DNA from: DATAES01 sp963721305 | Lineage (GTDB): Bacteria > Actinomycetota > Acidimicrobiia > Acidimicrobiales > JACDCH01 | DNA: 64,000 nt | Assembly (NCBI GenBank): GCA_963721305.1 | Contig: CAVRIR010000004.1 | Span: 682,001 to 746,000 of the forward strand | Reading direction: 5' to 3' | Part shown: positions 43,902-51,570 of the stretch, one piece after another | How the letters are laid out: each line of letters starts with the position of its first letter | How positions within the stretch are numbered: position 1 is the first letter of the stretch | Position numbers and translations under genes: made by a program | The notes under the pieces: generated by a model | What the model was told of the DNA's origin: nothing | The model's input: the letters and a program-made list of their open reading frames with translations, nothing else | Databases searched by the model: none

Positions 43902-44537
43902 TTACTTGTTCGGCTGCGGCGTGACCCGCAGGTAGGGCTTGACCGCCGTCCAGCCCTTCGGGAACTTCGCCTTGGCGTCCTCGTCGGACACGGCGGGGAC
44001 GATGATCACGTCGTCGCCCTGCTTCCAGTTCACCGGGGTGGCGACGCTGTACTTCGCCGTGAGCTGGAGCGAGTCGATCACGCGGAGGATCTCGTCGAAG
44101 TTGCGACCCGTCGACGCCGGGTACGTGATCGTCAGCTTCACCTTGTTGTCCGGACCGATCACGAACACGGAGCGAACAGTGGTCGTCTCGCTCGCGTTCG
44201 GATGCACCATGTCGTAGAGGTCGGCGATCTTGCGATCAGCGTCGGCGATCATCGGGAAGTTCGGCGCGTAGCCCTGTGTCTCTTCGATGTCCTGCGACCA
44301 CTTCTTGTGCGACTCGAGCGGATCGACGGACAGGCCGATCACCTTCACGTTGCGCTTCTCGAACTCCGGCTTGAGCTTCGCCGTGTAGCCGAGCTCGGTC
44401 GTGCAGACCGGCGTGAAGTCCTTCGGATGCGAGAACAGCACCGCCCAGCTGTCGCCCTTCCAGTCGTAGAAGTCGATCGTGCCCTCAGTGGTCTCGGCGG
44501 TGAAGTTCGGGGCGTCGTCGCCCAAACGCAATGCCAT
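43902..44537 (-). CDS. 1-Cys peroxiredoxin (Prx6/AhpC-TSA type)
   Basis: The 211-residue protein reduces peroxides. The peroxidatic Cys is C45 in FSHPKDFTPVCTTELG, and the long C-terminal dimerisation extension (VNWKQGDDVIIVPAVSDEDA, ending PYLRVTPQPNK) is typical of the Prx6 class. No resolving Cys pattern is seen. ATG 44537 has a good AAGGAG site six bases upstream. It shares a 191-bp divergent region with the HbhA-like gene. Confidence 0.94.
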   Translation of the reverse strand: MALRLGDDAPNFTAETTEGTIDFYDWKGDSWAVLFSHPKDFTPVCTTELGYTAKLKPEFEKRNVKVIGLSVDPLESHKKWSQDIEETQGYAPNFPMIADADRKIADLYDMVHPNASETTTVRSVFVIGPDNKVKLTITYPASTGRNFDEILRVIDSLQLTAKYSVATPVNWKQGDDVIIVPAVSDEDAKAKFPKGWTAVKPYLRVTPQPNK

Positions 44538-44665
44538 TTCCGTCTCCTTGGAAGGTTTGTTCCGCTCTGTTTCGCGCCGGAGTCTAGGCACGCCACCAGA
44601 AAACCCGACCTCGTCAATCGGGTTTGCATCTGCGCCGGTCAAGGACGCCGTCGTTCGGGAATCGC

Positions 44666-44695
44666 TTGACAAATCATGCGAATGCTTGATTTACT
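44666..44695 (+). promoter_or_regulatory. Promoter with overlapping imperfect palindrome
   Basis: TTGACA (44666-44671) and TTTACT (44690-44695), 18 bp apart, make a good housekeeping-type promoter for the gene starting at 44729. The spacer carries an imperfect palindrome at 44671-44692 whose arms AAATCA and TGATTT, with inner GC pairs, could be an operator. The local AT richness contrasts with the surroundings. Confidence 0.55.
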
Positions 44696-44728
44696 AAGCA
44701 GACCCCCAACCTCAGGAGTTGTTCAGAG

Positions 44729-45046
44729 ATGTCGACCATCACCGACACCGTGACGGCGGCGCAGGACCAGGTCCTCGACGCCATCGAGAAGATCCAGGAG
44801 CCGGCCGTCGAGGCCGTCCGCACCGTGTTCGAGACCGTCGAGGGCGTGCTGCCCGAGAGCCGTCCGAACGTGCCCTTCGCCGGCTACGTGCCCGACCCGA
44901 AGGAGCTCGTCGAGCTGAGCTTCGCCTTCGCCCAGAAGGTCCTCGACAACCAGCACGACTTCGCCAAGGCGATCCTCAAGGCCGTGACCCCCGTCCTCCC
45001 GACCCCCAAGGCCACGAAGCCGACCTCGGCCAAGAAGGCCGCCTGA
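44729..45046 (+). CDS. Small Lys/Ala-tailed protein (HbhA- or phasin-like)
   Basis: The 105-residue protein is helical and acidic in its first part (MSTITDTVTAAQDQVLDAIE, then AVRTVFETVEGVLPES), followed by NVPFAGYVPDPKELVELSFAFAQKVLDNQHDF and a basic tail ending PTSAKKAA. The helix plus Lys/Ala tail recalls HbhA and phasin-like granule proteins, but it is shorter than HbhA. ATG 44729 has an AGGAG site and a strong promoter upstream, so it is probably abundant. It faces an XRE regulator resembling the one adjacent to mycobacterial hbhA. Confidence 0.7.
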   Translation: MSTITDTVTAAQDQVLDAIEKIQEPAVEAVRTVFETVEGVLPESRPNVPFAGYVPDPKELVELSFAFAQKVLDNQHDFAKAILKAVTPVLPTPKATKPTSAKKAA

Positions 45047-45059
45047 CCCCAGCCCGACC

Positions 45060-45110
45060 GAATGTTGGATGGAAACGGGCGCTATGGCGCCCGTTTCTCC
45101 CCGGAGTTCG
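45060..45110. repeat. Dispersed palindromic repeat family 1, copy D (contains a stop codon)
   Basis: This 51-bp copy has a TATG loop and otherwise matches copy A. It lies in the convergent junction after the HbhA-like gene. The minus-strand XRE gene runs into it: the last residues PNSGEKRAP and the TAG stop at 45082-45084 are encoded by the repeat. It therefore serves as terminator and coding sequence at once. Confidence 0.9.
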
Positions 45111-45603
45111 GAGACGTTCTCTTCTTGGAAGCGCCCCTGGCCTTGGCCGGGGGCGCTTTCGCGCTCGGCCTCACGTCTGCTGCGGGTGCGGGCGGTGCGG
45201 CCGGCATCGCCTCCTCGGCCGCGTTCGCCTCGAGGTAGGACTGGTAGACGGCCAGCAGTGCGGTGCGTTGCTCGGGCTTCAGCTTCTCGTCGCGTCCGAT
45301 CGCCAACGCGGTCGACAGCACCTCGGCGCCGGCGCCGGCGCCTCCAGCCTCGCTGTCGAGCAAACCTGCCTGCATGAGCAACGACTCGGCCGACACGTTC
45401 AGCGCAGTCGCGATCGCCTTGAGCACGCGCACCGACGGCTCGTGCAGACCCCGCTCGATCTGGCTCAGGTACGGGTTCGAGACGTTGGTCCGCGCCGCGA
45501 GATCGCGGAGTGACATCTCCGCCATCCGCCGTTGATGACGGATGAAGTCGCCCAGCGCCTGTAGCTGCAGCCGGGCGCTCTCGTCGAGCGATGCCACCGT
45601 CAC
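45082..45603 (-). CDS. XRE-family helix-turn-helix regulator
   Basis: The 173-residue protein has an HTH at about 17-75 (LGDFIRHQRRMAEMSLRDLA, then VSNPYLSQIERGLHEPS, VLKAIATALNVSAESLL), a middle helical region with LKPEQRTALLAVYQSYLEA, and an Ala/Pro/Lys-rich tail. The VSNPYLSQIERGL sequence resembles the mycobacterial regulator next to hbhA. The C-terminal residues and stop derive from repeat copy D, so the tail may have been extended or replaced by repeat insertion. GTG 45603 overlaps the CDF stop (GTGA). Confidence 0.88.
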   Translation of the reverse strand: MTVASLDESARLQLQALGDFIRHQRRMAEMSLRDLAARTNVSNPYLSQIERGLHEPSVRVLKAIATALNVSAESLLMQAGLLDSEAGGAGAGAEVLSTALAIGRDEKLKPEQRTALLAVYQSYLEANAAEEAMPAAPPAPAADVRPSAKAPPAKARGASKKRTSPNSGEKRAP

Positions 45604-46514
45604 ACCTTCCGCAACACGTCGGGCTCGAGGTAGATCACCTTGGCCTCGGGCACGTCCTTGCGGACCGCGGCCTCGACCTCGTCGACGACATCCGCGAGCT
45701 CACGCACAGACAGGTCGTCGTGGAACTCGAGCTTCGCGGCGACCAACAGCTCCTCCGGGCCGAGATGTTCCGTGCGGATGTGGATCACGCGGCACACGTC
45801 TGATGCGTCTTCCATCGCCTTGACGATCCGCTTCTCGACTTCGGGATCGGCGGCCTCGCCGATGAGCAGGCTCCGCATCTCCTTGGCGAGGATGATCGCG
45901 ATCGTGACGAGCAGCAGCCCGATGGCGAGGCTGCCCAACGCGTCGTACGCGGTGTCGCCGGTGATCTCCGCGGCTGTGATCGCGACGAGCGCGATCGACA
46001 ATCCGATGAGAGCGGCGAAGTCCTCGAGCAGGACGATCGGGAGCTCCGGTGTCTTGGCCGTGCGGATGAAGCGCCACCAGCCGATGCCGCGCTTCAGCGG
46101 CCGGGTCGAGCGGATCGCCGTACGGAACGAGAACAGCTCGAGCACCATCGAACCGAGCAGGATGCCGATCGCCCAACCGACCGATTCGAGCTCGTGCGGA
46201 TTCAGCAGCTTCTCGATGCCGTCGAAGATCGAGAACAGCCCACCGACGCTGAACAGCAGCACCGACACGACGAACGCCCAGAAGTAGCGCTCGCGCCCGT
46301 ACCCGAACGGATGCTGCGTGTCGGCCCGGCGCTTCGACTTGCGTCCGCCGAGCAGCAGCAGACCCTCGTTGCCGGTGTCGGCCACCGAGTGGACCGCCTC
46401 GGCGAGCATGGCGCCCGACCCGGTGAACGCGAAGCCGATGAACTTGATGATCGCGATGGCAAGGTTGGCGGCGAACGCGGCGATGACTGCAGTCGTCGAG
46501 TGCTCTTCAGCCAT
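45600..46514 (-). CDS. Cation diffusion facilitator family transporter
   Basis: The 304-residue protein has six membrane segments. The first pair carries AMLAEAVHSVADTGNEGLLL, where Asp and His residues are the CDF metal site, and FGYGRERYFWAFVVSVLLF follows. The fifth segment has TAYDALGSLAIGLLL with the second Asp. The cytoplasmic C-terminal domain is at about 215-304. CDF proteins export Zn, Mn, Fe or related ions in exchange for protons. The metal cannot be told. It overlaps the GATase gene by eight bases. Confidence 0.9.
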   Translation of the reverse strand: MAEEHSTTAVIAAFAANLAIAIIKFIGFAFTGSGAMLAEAVHSVADTGNEGLLLLGGRKSKRRADTQHPFGYGRERYFWAFVVSVLLFSVGGLFSIFDGIEKLLNPHELESVGWAIGILLGSMVLELFSFRTAIRSTRPLKRGIGWWRFIRTAKTPELPIVLLEDFAALIGLSIALVAITAAEITGDTAYDALGSLAIGLLLVTIAIILAKEMRSLLIGEAADPEVEKRIVKAMEDASDVCRVIHIRTEHLGPEELLVAAKLEFHDDLSVRELADVVDEVEAAVRKDVPEAKVIYLEPDVLRKV

Positions 46515-47280
46515 CGAACGACAGGCTACGTACGAAAGCTGAACACGCGCGGACGAACGCGTCGAAGAGACGTTGTTGCACTGGATCGTCGGCGGCGGTG
46601 GCTTCCGGGTGCCACTGCACCGAGACCACCCATCCGTCGGCGAGCTCGAACCCTTCGACCACGCCGTCGTCCGACCACGCGGTGGCGGTCGCCTTCGGTG
46701 CGAGATCCGCGATCGCCTGATGGTGGTGTGAACGGACCGTGCACCGAGTCGTCCCGAGCGCGCCGGCCAGCTTCGTGCCGGCCTCGACCGTCACCTCGTG
46801 GTCCGCGCCGGCCGCGTTGCCGTCGCTCGGATCACCGTGCAGGAGGATCCCGGGCCGACCGGTGATGTGTTGGTCGAGCGTGCCGCCCAGAGCGACGTCG
46901 AGCAGTTGGTGGCCGCGGCAGATGGCGAAGATCGGGATCTCGCGCGCCAGCGCGGCGTCGACCAATGCGAACTCGAATCGGTCGGTGACGGCGTCGATGC
47001 CGTACACGGACGGATGTGGGTCTTCGCCGTAGTACGCAGGGTCGATATCCGGCCCACCGGTGAGGAGGAGCCCGGCGAACGGCTCGAGCACATCACCGGC
47101 GTCCTTCTCGCCCTCGTCAGCCAGGACGGTCGGTGGCAACAACAGGGGGAGCGCACCGGCGCGGGCGAGCGCGTCGGTGTAACCACGGGGAAGTCCGACG
47201 GCTCCTCCCGTCCAGCCCGACACCCGCCCCGGCTTCAGGTTGCGGGCGGTGACGGCGATCAGCGGACGGCGTTCGGTCAC
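46507..47280 (-). CDS. Class I glutamine amidotransferase / gamma-glutamyl hydrolase (PuuD-like)
   Basis: The 257-residue enzyme has a catalytic Cys121 (IFAICRGHQLLDVA) and the His224/Glu226 pair (VQWHPEA), with LLLTGGPDIDPAYYG near residue 75, as in peptidase C26 gamma-glutamyl-GABA hydrolases. It is predicted to cleave gamma-glutamyl amides in the cytoplasm. GTG 47280 lies three bases after the PhnD-like gene stop, and its own stop overlaps the CDF start. Confidence 0.9.
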   Translation of the reverse strand: MTERRPLIAVTARNLKPGRVSGWTGGAVGLPRGYTDALARAGALPLLLPPTVLADEGEKDAGDVLEPFAGLLLTGGPDIDPAYYGEDPHPSVYGIDAVTDRFEFALVDAALAREIPIFAICRGHQLLDVALGGTLDQHITGRPGILLHGDPSDGNAAGADHEVTVEAGTKLAGALGTTRCTVRSHHHQAIADLAPKATATAWSDDGVVEGFELADGWVVSVQWHPEATAADDPVQQRLFDAFVRACSAFVRSLSFDG

Positions 47281-47283
47281 GCT

Positions 47284-48018
47284 TCAGTTCATCACGTCGT
47301 AGTGCGCGCCGTTGACGGCCACGAAGCGCTGCACACCGAAGGAGCTGAGGCGCGCCGCGGTCTCGTCGGTCATGGTCACGAGCGCCTCGGTGATCCGCGC
47401 GCGCTGCTCGGGATCGAGCGAGCGGCGGGCGACGACCGGCTGCACGGGGTACGGGCCCCAGGTCTCGATCACCCGTAAACCTGGAGCCAACCCATCAGGC
47501 CCGAGTGCGAGCAGCGTGTTCGAATCGATGGCAGCCGCGTCGATCTCGCCGCTCGACAGCATCCGCAGCGACTGCTGGTGTCCACCGGTGTGCACCAGGT
47601 CGACATCGACCGGCGTCACCCTTAGATGCTCGACGAGCGCGCCGTAACCGCTCAGCGAGGCCTGGTCGTTGAAGCCGACTCGCTTGCCACCGAGGTCACC
47701 GATCGAAGTCGCGGCAATGCCGTCCCTCACCACGAGCTCGCTGAAGTACACGGGCTCGCCGTCAGTGCGCGGATCGTCGAACACCGGCGCGGCGAGAAGC
47801 GCAACCGAAGCGAGTCGCCGGAACGACGGCGCGCACATGAAACCGACGTCCACTTCGTCGCGCGCAAACGGATCGTCGTCCGGATCCGGACCAGAGGATT
47901 CCGTGCGCGATTCGAGCGTGACCTCGACGCCGAGCTTTGAACCGAGTGCGTCGCACGTGACCTCGAACAAGGCCAGCGGAAGTCCCGGCGCCAACCACGT
48001 CACACACCGCAGCACCAC
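47284..48018 (-). CDS. PhnD-like substrate-binding-fold protein without signal peptide
   Basis: The 244-residue protein has the type-2 periplasmic-binding fold found in PhnD-like phosphonate-binding proteins: EVDVGFMCAPSFRRL, VYFSELVVRDG, DLGGKRVGFNDQASLSGYGALVEHL, GGHQQSLRMLSSGEIDAAAIDS. It lacks a signal peptide or lipobox, so it is presumably cytosolic or membrane-detached, and no ABC permease or ATPase is adjacent. It heads the operon with the GATase, CDF and XRE genes. The ligand is unknown; the acid-rich loop (SSGPDPDDDPFARDE) is unusual. Confidence 0.75.
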   Translation of the reverse strand: MVLRCVTWLAPGLPLALFEVTCDALGSKLGVEVTLESRTESSGPDPDDDPFARDEVDVGFMCAPSFRRLASVALLAAPVFDDPRTDGEPVYFSELVVRDGIAATSIGDLGGKRVGFNDQASLSGYGALVEHLRVTPVDVDLVHTGGHQQSLRMLSSGEIDAAAIDSNTLLALGPDGLAPGLRVIETWGPYPVQPVVARRSLDPEQRARITEALVTMTDETAARLSSFGVQRFVAVNGAHYDVMN

Positions 48019-48058
48019 TCCATTGTGGCCCTCGCGTCGCCCTGAAAATGGTGCGGGA

Positions 48059-48111
48059 CCGGCCCCGGAAGGGCCGGCCCCGCGGTGAGGCGCCCGGGCG
48101 GGAGGCGCCTC
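48059..48111 (-). terminator. Two GC-rich hairpins after the CsbD gene
   Basis: CCGGCCC (48059-48065) pairs with GGGCCGG (48071-48077), and GAGGCGCC (48087-48094) pairs with GGCGCCTC (48104-48111). They lie 20-70 bp beyond the CsbD stop on the minus strand, before the PhnD-like gene start. No long T tract follows, so Rho-independent termination is likely but not certain. Confidence 0.6.
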
Positions 48112-48131
48112 GAGTGTGACGCCCTTGCACT

Positions 48132-48320
48132 TCAGCGGCGCGTCTTGTCCTTCGCGCTGTCGACGGCGTCTGCGACCTTGTCCTTCGCCTTCTCTGCGAA
48201 ATCCTTGACCTTGGCGCCGGCCTGATCCTTCTTGCCCTCTCGCTTGAGATCGTCCCTATCGGTGACGTCACCGACCGCTTCCTTGGCGCGGCCCTTGGCA
48301 TCGTCGAAGTTGCTGCCCAT
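48132..48320 (-). CDS. CsbD family stress protein
   Basis: The 62-residue protein is almost entirely charged and helical: NFDDAKGRAKEAVGDVTDRD, LKREGKKDQAGAKVKD, FAEKAKDKVADAVDSAKDK. This is the CsbD-like pattern, a general-stress-induced protein of unknown mechanism. A GGAAGGAG site lies eight bases before ATG 48320. It neighbours the sigma-factor module on the other strand and could belong to that regulon. Confidence 0.88.
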   Translation of the reverse strand: MGSNFDDAKGRAKEAVGDVTDRDDLKREGKKDQAGAKVKDFAEKAKDKVADAVDSAKDKTRR

Positions 48321-48444
48321 CAGACGGGCTCCTTCCGTGTTGATTTGCTTGCGTCTTGGGTTCGAGAGTGCCCGTCTTGGGAAAGCGGCAAACATGCGAG
48401 CCGCTAACGTCGCACGAGCCGAGGCCGTCTGGAAGGACGCAGTT

Positions 48445-48846
48445 GTGGATCAGGACCTCAGTGACAGGCGCATCGAGCTCGTCCTCCCTGCGGATACGCG
48501 ACTCGTGCGCGTGGCACGCATGGTCGCGAGCAGCGTCGGTACGACCGCCGGCTTCGATGTCGAAGAAGTCGAAGACCTACGGATCGCGGTCGACGAACTC
48601 TGTACCGCGTTGATCGAGGGCGGCGACGGCGGTGCGCTGCTGCTCGGCTTCGACCTTGGCGACAACGACGTCACCATCCTCGGGACGACGTCGGCGGCAG
48701 GTGTCGCGGCGTTCGAGCCGGAGCGACTGGCACTGAGCCGGCAGATCCTGGCCGTCGTCGTCGACGAGCACGAGCTGCACACCGACCATGGGCAGATCAC
48801 CGTGCAGTTGCACAAGCGCAGGGCGAATCTTGACGCCAATGCCTGA
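48445..48846 (+). CDS. Anti-sigma factor (RsbW-like HATPase fold)
   Basis: From GTG 48445, placed by a GGAAGGA site eight bases upstream, the 133-residue product has an IELVLPADTRLVRVARMVASSVG start and an EVEDLRIAVDELCTALIEGGD helix aligned with the GHKL N-box. The usual Asn of the N-box is not seen, and the glycine-rich ATP boxes are weak, so kinase activity is doubtful. A longer form from ATG 48394 is possible. Its stop overlaps the sigma-factor start by eight bases, the usual anti-sigma/sigma arrangement. Confidence 0.8.
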   Translation: MDQDLSDRRIELVLPADTRLVRVARMVASSVGTTAGFDVEEVEDLRIAVDELCTALIEGGDGGALLLGFDLGDNDVTILGTTSAAGVAAFEPERLALSRQILAVVVDEHELHTDHGQITVQLHKRRANLDANA

Positions 48847-49621
48847 CCCGGCGTCCGAGCAGGACGCGGCGCGTCGGCGAGAGGCCGACAAGGAGACCGA
48901 CAAGCGCTTCCGCCGCTGGCGCGAGACCGGTGACCGATCGTTGCGCAACGACCTGATCGAACAGCACCGGTGGGTGGCGATCCACTGCGCTCGCCGGTTC
49001 GCGAATCGCGGTGAACCGCTCGACGACCTGATCCAGGTCGCCCAGGTCGGTCTGCTGAAGGCGGTCGAGCGGTTCGATCCGGACGTCGGCGTGTCGTTCG
49101 CCAGCTACGCCATCCCGACTGCCATGGGCGAGCTGCGCAGGCACTTCCGCGATGCGACTTGGGCGTTGAAGGTGCCGCGCCGCGTGAAGGATCTGCACGT
49201 CGATCTGGGCAAGGCCGTCGACTACCTGTCCGGCGAGCTGGGACGTCCGCCCTTGCCGGCGGAGATCGCCGAGCATCTCGGTATCCGCGTGGAGGACGTG
49301 CTCGAAGCCCTCGAAGCCGGAGGCGCGTATCGCGCCGCGCCGTTGGTCGCGCCCACGGACGACGACGACTCCGGGCGTGAGAGCGCAGCGCTGCGAGACG
49401 ACGATGTCGTGCTCGCCGGAGCGGACGACCGCATGATGGTCAGGCAGCTCCTGTCGTCGTTGCCCGAGCGCGAGCGCACGATCGTCGAGCTGCGGTTCTA
49501 CGCAGGATTGAGCCAGAGCGAGATCGCGGACCGGGTCGGCGTGAGCCAGGTGCACGTGTCGCGGCTGTTGCGCGGCAGCCTCGCCGCGCTGCAACGCGCC
49601 GCCGGCGACTACACGCCGTGA
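48839..49621 (+). CDS. SigB/SigF-family RNA polymerase sigma factor
   Basis: The 260-residue sigma factor has region 2 (WVAIHCARRFANRGEPLDDLIQVAQVGLLKAVERFDPDVGVSFASYAIPT), region 3 (WALKVPRRVKDLHVDLGKAVDYLSGELGRPPLPAEIAEHLGI) and region 4 (LPERERTIVELRFYAGLSQSEIADRVGVSQVHVSRLLRG). The architecture matches the SigB/SigF/SigG group that responds to general stress by partner switching. Its gene overlaps that of the anti-sigma factor and converges on the STAS antagonist with 13 bp between the stops. Confidence 0.93.
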   Translation: MPDPASEQDAARRREADKETDKRFRRWRETGDRSLRNDLIEQHRWVAIHCARRFANRGEPLDDLIQVAQVGLLKAVERFDPDVGVSFASYAIPTAMGELRRHFRDATWALKVPRRVKDLHVDLGKAVDYLSGELGRPPLPAEIAEHLGIRVEDVLEALEAGGAYRAAPLVAPTDDDDSGRESAALRDDDVVLAGADDRMMVRQLLSSLPERERTIVELRFYAGLSQSEIADRVGVSQVHVSRLLRGSLAALQRAAGDYTP

Positions 49622-49634
49622 CGCGGACCGCTGA

Positions 49635-50015
49635 TCAGTCGGCGGTGACTCCGAGCATCTCGCTGGTGCCGGTCATCTCGAGCACACGGGCGACGGCGAC
49701 ACTCGGGTCCACCACTCTGAACTGACCGCCCTTTGCGCCGAACCGCTCCCGTCCGGTCAACAACGTCCGCAACCCGGACGAGTCGAGGAACGTGAGCCCG
49801 CTGGCGTCGAGCAAGACGGTGTCGACGTCCTGCGCGGCGAGCTCTTCGATCTTGCTCGACACCGAGTCGGTCGCATTGAGATCGAGCTCGCCGTGCAACG
49901 AGAGCCGTGCGGTCCTGCTGCCGGGATCGACCGTCGTTCGGATGGTGAGGTGCCCTTCCTCCTCCATCGAGGGGACCATAGCGGTCTCGTCTGCTGCGTC
50001 GGTGCCGTCGCTCAC
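49635..50015 (-). CDS. Anti-sigma factor antagonist (STAS domain)
   Basis: From GTG 50015, placed by a GGGAGGA site about 10 bases upstream, the 126-residue product has a STAS fold: LTIRTTVDPGSRTARLSLHG, ELDLNATDSVSSKIEELA, VDTVLLDASGLTFLDSSGLRTLL. Ser79 in FLDSSGL matches the phosphorylated serine of SpoIIAA/RsbV-type antagonists. It should bind the anti-sigma factor when unphosphorylated. It is convergent to the sigma-factor gene. Confidence 0.88.
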   Translation of the reverse strand: MSDGTDAADETAMVPSMEEEGHLTIRTTVDPGSRTARLSLHGELDLNATDSVSSKIEELAAQDVDTVLLDASGLTFLDSSGLRTLLTGRERFGAKGGQFRVVDPSVAVARVLEMTGTSEMLGVTAD

Positions 50016-50061
50016 GTTGCCGGTTCCTCCCACGGTCCCTCCCCAAGGTCCGTCCCAGGGC

Positions 50062-50108
50062 TTTCGGCGTGCGTTACCCACACGGAGTGTGGGTGATGCA
50101 CGCCGAAA
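50062..50108 (-). terminator. Long stem-loop terminator after the lipoprotein gene
   Basis: Arms 50062-50083 and 50087-50108 (22 bases each, GGA loop) are complementary except for two positions. The outer ends are TTTCGGCGTGC and GCACGCCGAAA. It starts 18 bp beyond the stop of the minus-strand lipoprotein gene and lies 47 bp before the STAS gene start. Confidence 0.8.
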
Positions 50109-50126
50109 CGTCCGGGCGCCGCGTTC

Positions 50127-51566
50127 TCAGGGGATGGGGGTGCCGCTCGACGCGGACGTGAACGCCTGGACGGTCTTGCCGCCCTCGACGAACACGGTGC
50201 GGTTGCCGGCCGAGGGGGCGGTGAACCGCGTGACGGCGCCGACGTTGGCGTTGAACACCTCCTTGCCGGTGGCGGCGTCGAGCGCGTGCAGCACGCCACC
50301 CTGTACGTCGACCACCCAGACGAGACCGTTCGCGACGATGGGCGGCCCGGGCGACGAGAAGCTGATCGACCAGTTGTCCGTGAACTTGTCGTCGGCGATC
50401 GTCAGCGAGCGCAGACGGTTCGAGCACGGCACGTACACCGTCGAGCCTTGGTGCGCGAGCCCGCCGTAGACGGTGTCGCACACCTGCTCCTGGTGCAGCT
50501 CGCCGCCGACGCCGCCGAGCTTGGTCGCGTCGAGCACGTAGCCGACGCCTGATTTGCCGGTCTGGAAGATCCGGTTGTTGTCGAGCAACTGCGGCATCAC
50601 CGTGCCGAGATCGCTGTCGGTGGCGTTGAGCTGGGCCCAGTCACTCGGCGCGAACTCGTCGGTGGGTTGCAGGTTCGCGTTGAGATGGATGACCGCATTG
50701 CCGTCGTCGAAGTCGCGGCGCGAGTCGCTGTTGCCGCTGGTGACGTACAGCGATCCGTCGGGCGCGACGATCGGACCCATCGGCCCCCAGAAGCCACCTT
50801 GGCGGTCGGCGCGGATCGCGTACTCGACCGGCTGGCCCGTGCCATCCGCCGCCACCGACACGATGCGGCCCTTGTAGTCGCCACAGTCCCCGAAGCGTCC
50901 GCCGAACGCGATGTACACCCGTCCGTTCGCGAGTGCGAGCGCGCCGCGCTGGTTGTGCACGTCGGGGTCGGCGCCGCTGGCATCGACCGGCATGCGGAAC
51001 AGGACCGCGCCCGTCTTCAGGTTCAATGCGATCAGCTCGTGATGGTTCGGCTTCATCATCCCCACGACGTACAAGCGATTGTTCGCCGGGTCGGCCACCG
51101 GCGTGCTCGTGATGCCGAGGGGGTTGACGTTGCCGCACGGGAGCGTCGAGCCGTCGACCGGATCGCCGAGCTTCGGCGTCTGCCACTTGGTCTTGCCCGT
51201 CGCCGCATCGAGCGCGTACACGGAGTTGTTCTCCGTCGCGACGATCACGGTGTCACCGACGACGAGCGGCTCGCCGTACACGTCACCGTCGAGCGAGTCC
51301 GACTTCCACGCCAGTTGCAGACCGTTGCCGTCAGGACCGTCGGCGGTGACGCCGGATCGCGTCGGATCGCCGCCCCACGTGAGCCACTGCCCGCCGCTCG
51401 TGGCGCCCGACGACGAAGAGGACGAAGACGACGTGGACGAGCTCGACGCGCTGCTCGTGGGCGGCGGCGACGAATCGCTCGACGGCGACGAGCTCGCCGA
51501 CTTCGATCCGCTGCTGCAGGCCGCGACGAGCGCGAGTACGAACGCGAGGGCAAGGAATCGTCTCAC
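50127..51566 (-). CDS. Lipoprotein with PQQ-type beta-propeller repeats
   Basis: The 479-residue protein has a lipoprotein signal (RRFLALAFVLALVAACSS; lipobox Cys17), then a 35-residue Ser-rich linker and a propeller of repeated strands: QWLTWGGDPTRSG, GEPLVVGDTVIVATENNSVYALDAATGKTKWQT, GGVLHALDAATGKEVFNA. The DAATGK repeats are those of quinoprotein alcohol dehydrogenase-like propellers, but no PQQ ligand set can be assigned. It may be a structural or binding protein on the cell surface. It follows the PhyH-like gene by 4 bp. Confidence 0.88.
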   Translation of the reverse strand: MRRFLALAFVLALVAACSSGSKSASSSPSSDSSPPPTSSASSSSTSSSSSSSSGATSGGQWLTWGGDPTRSGVTADGPDGNGLQLAWKSDSLDGDVYGEPLVVGDTVIVATENNSVYALDAATGKTKWQTPKLGDPVDGSTLPCGNVNPLGITSTPVADPANNRLYVVGMMKPNHHELIALNLKTGAVLFRMPVDASGADPDVHNQRGALALANGRVYIAFGGRFGDCGDYKGRIVSVAADGTGQPVEYAIRADRQGGFWGPMGPIVAPDGSLYVTSGNSDSRRDFDDGNAVIHLNANLQPTDEFAPSDWAQLNATDSDLGTVMPQLLDNNRIFQTGKSGVGYVLDATKLGGVGGELHQEQVCDTVYGGLAHQGSTVYVPCSNRLRSLTIADDKFTDNWSISFSSPGPPIVANGLVWVVDVQGGVLHALDAATGKEVFNANVGAVTRFTAPSAGNRTVFVEGGKTVQAFTSASSGTPIP

Positions 51567-51570
51567 TGGC

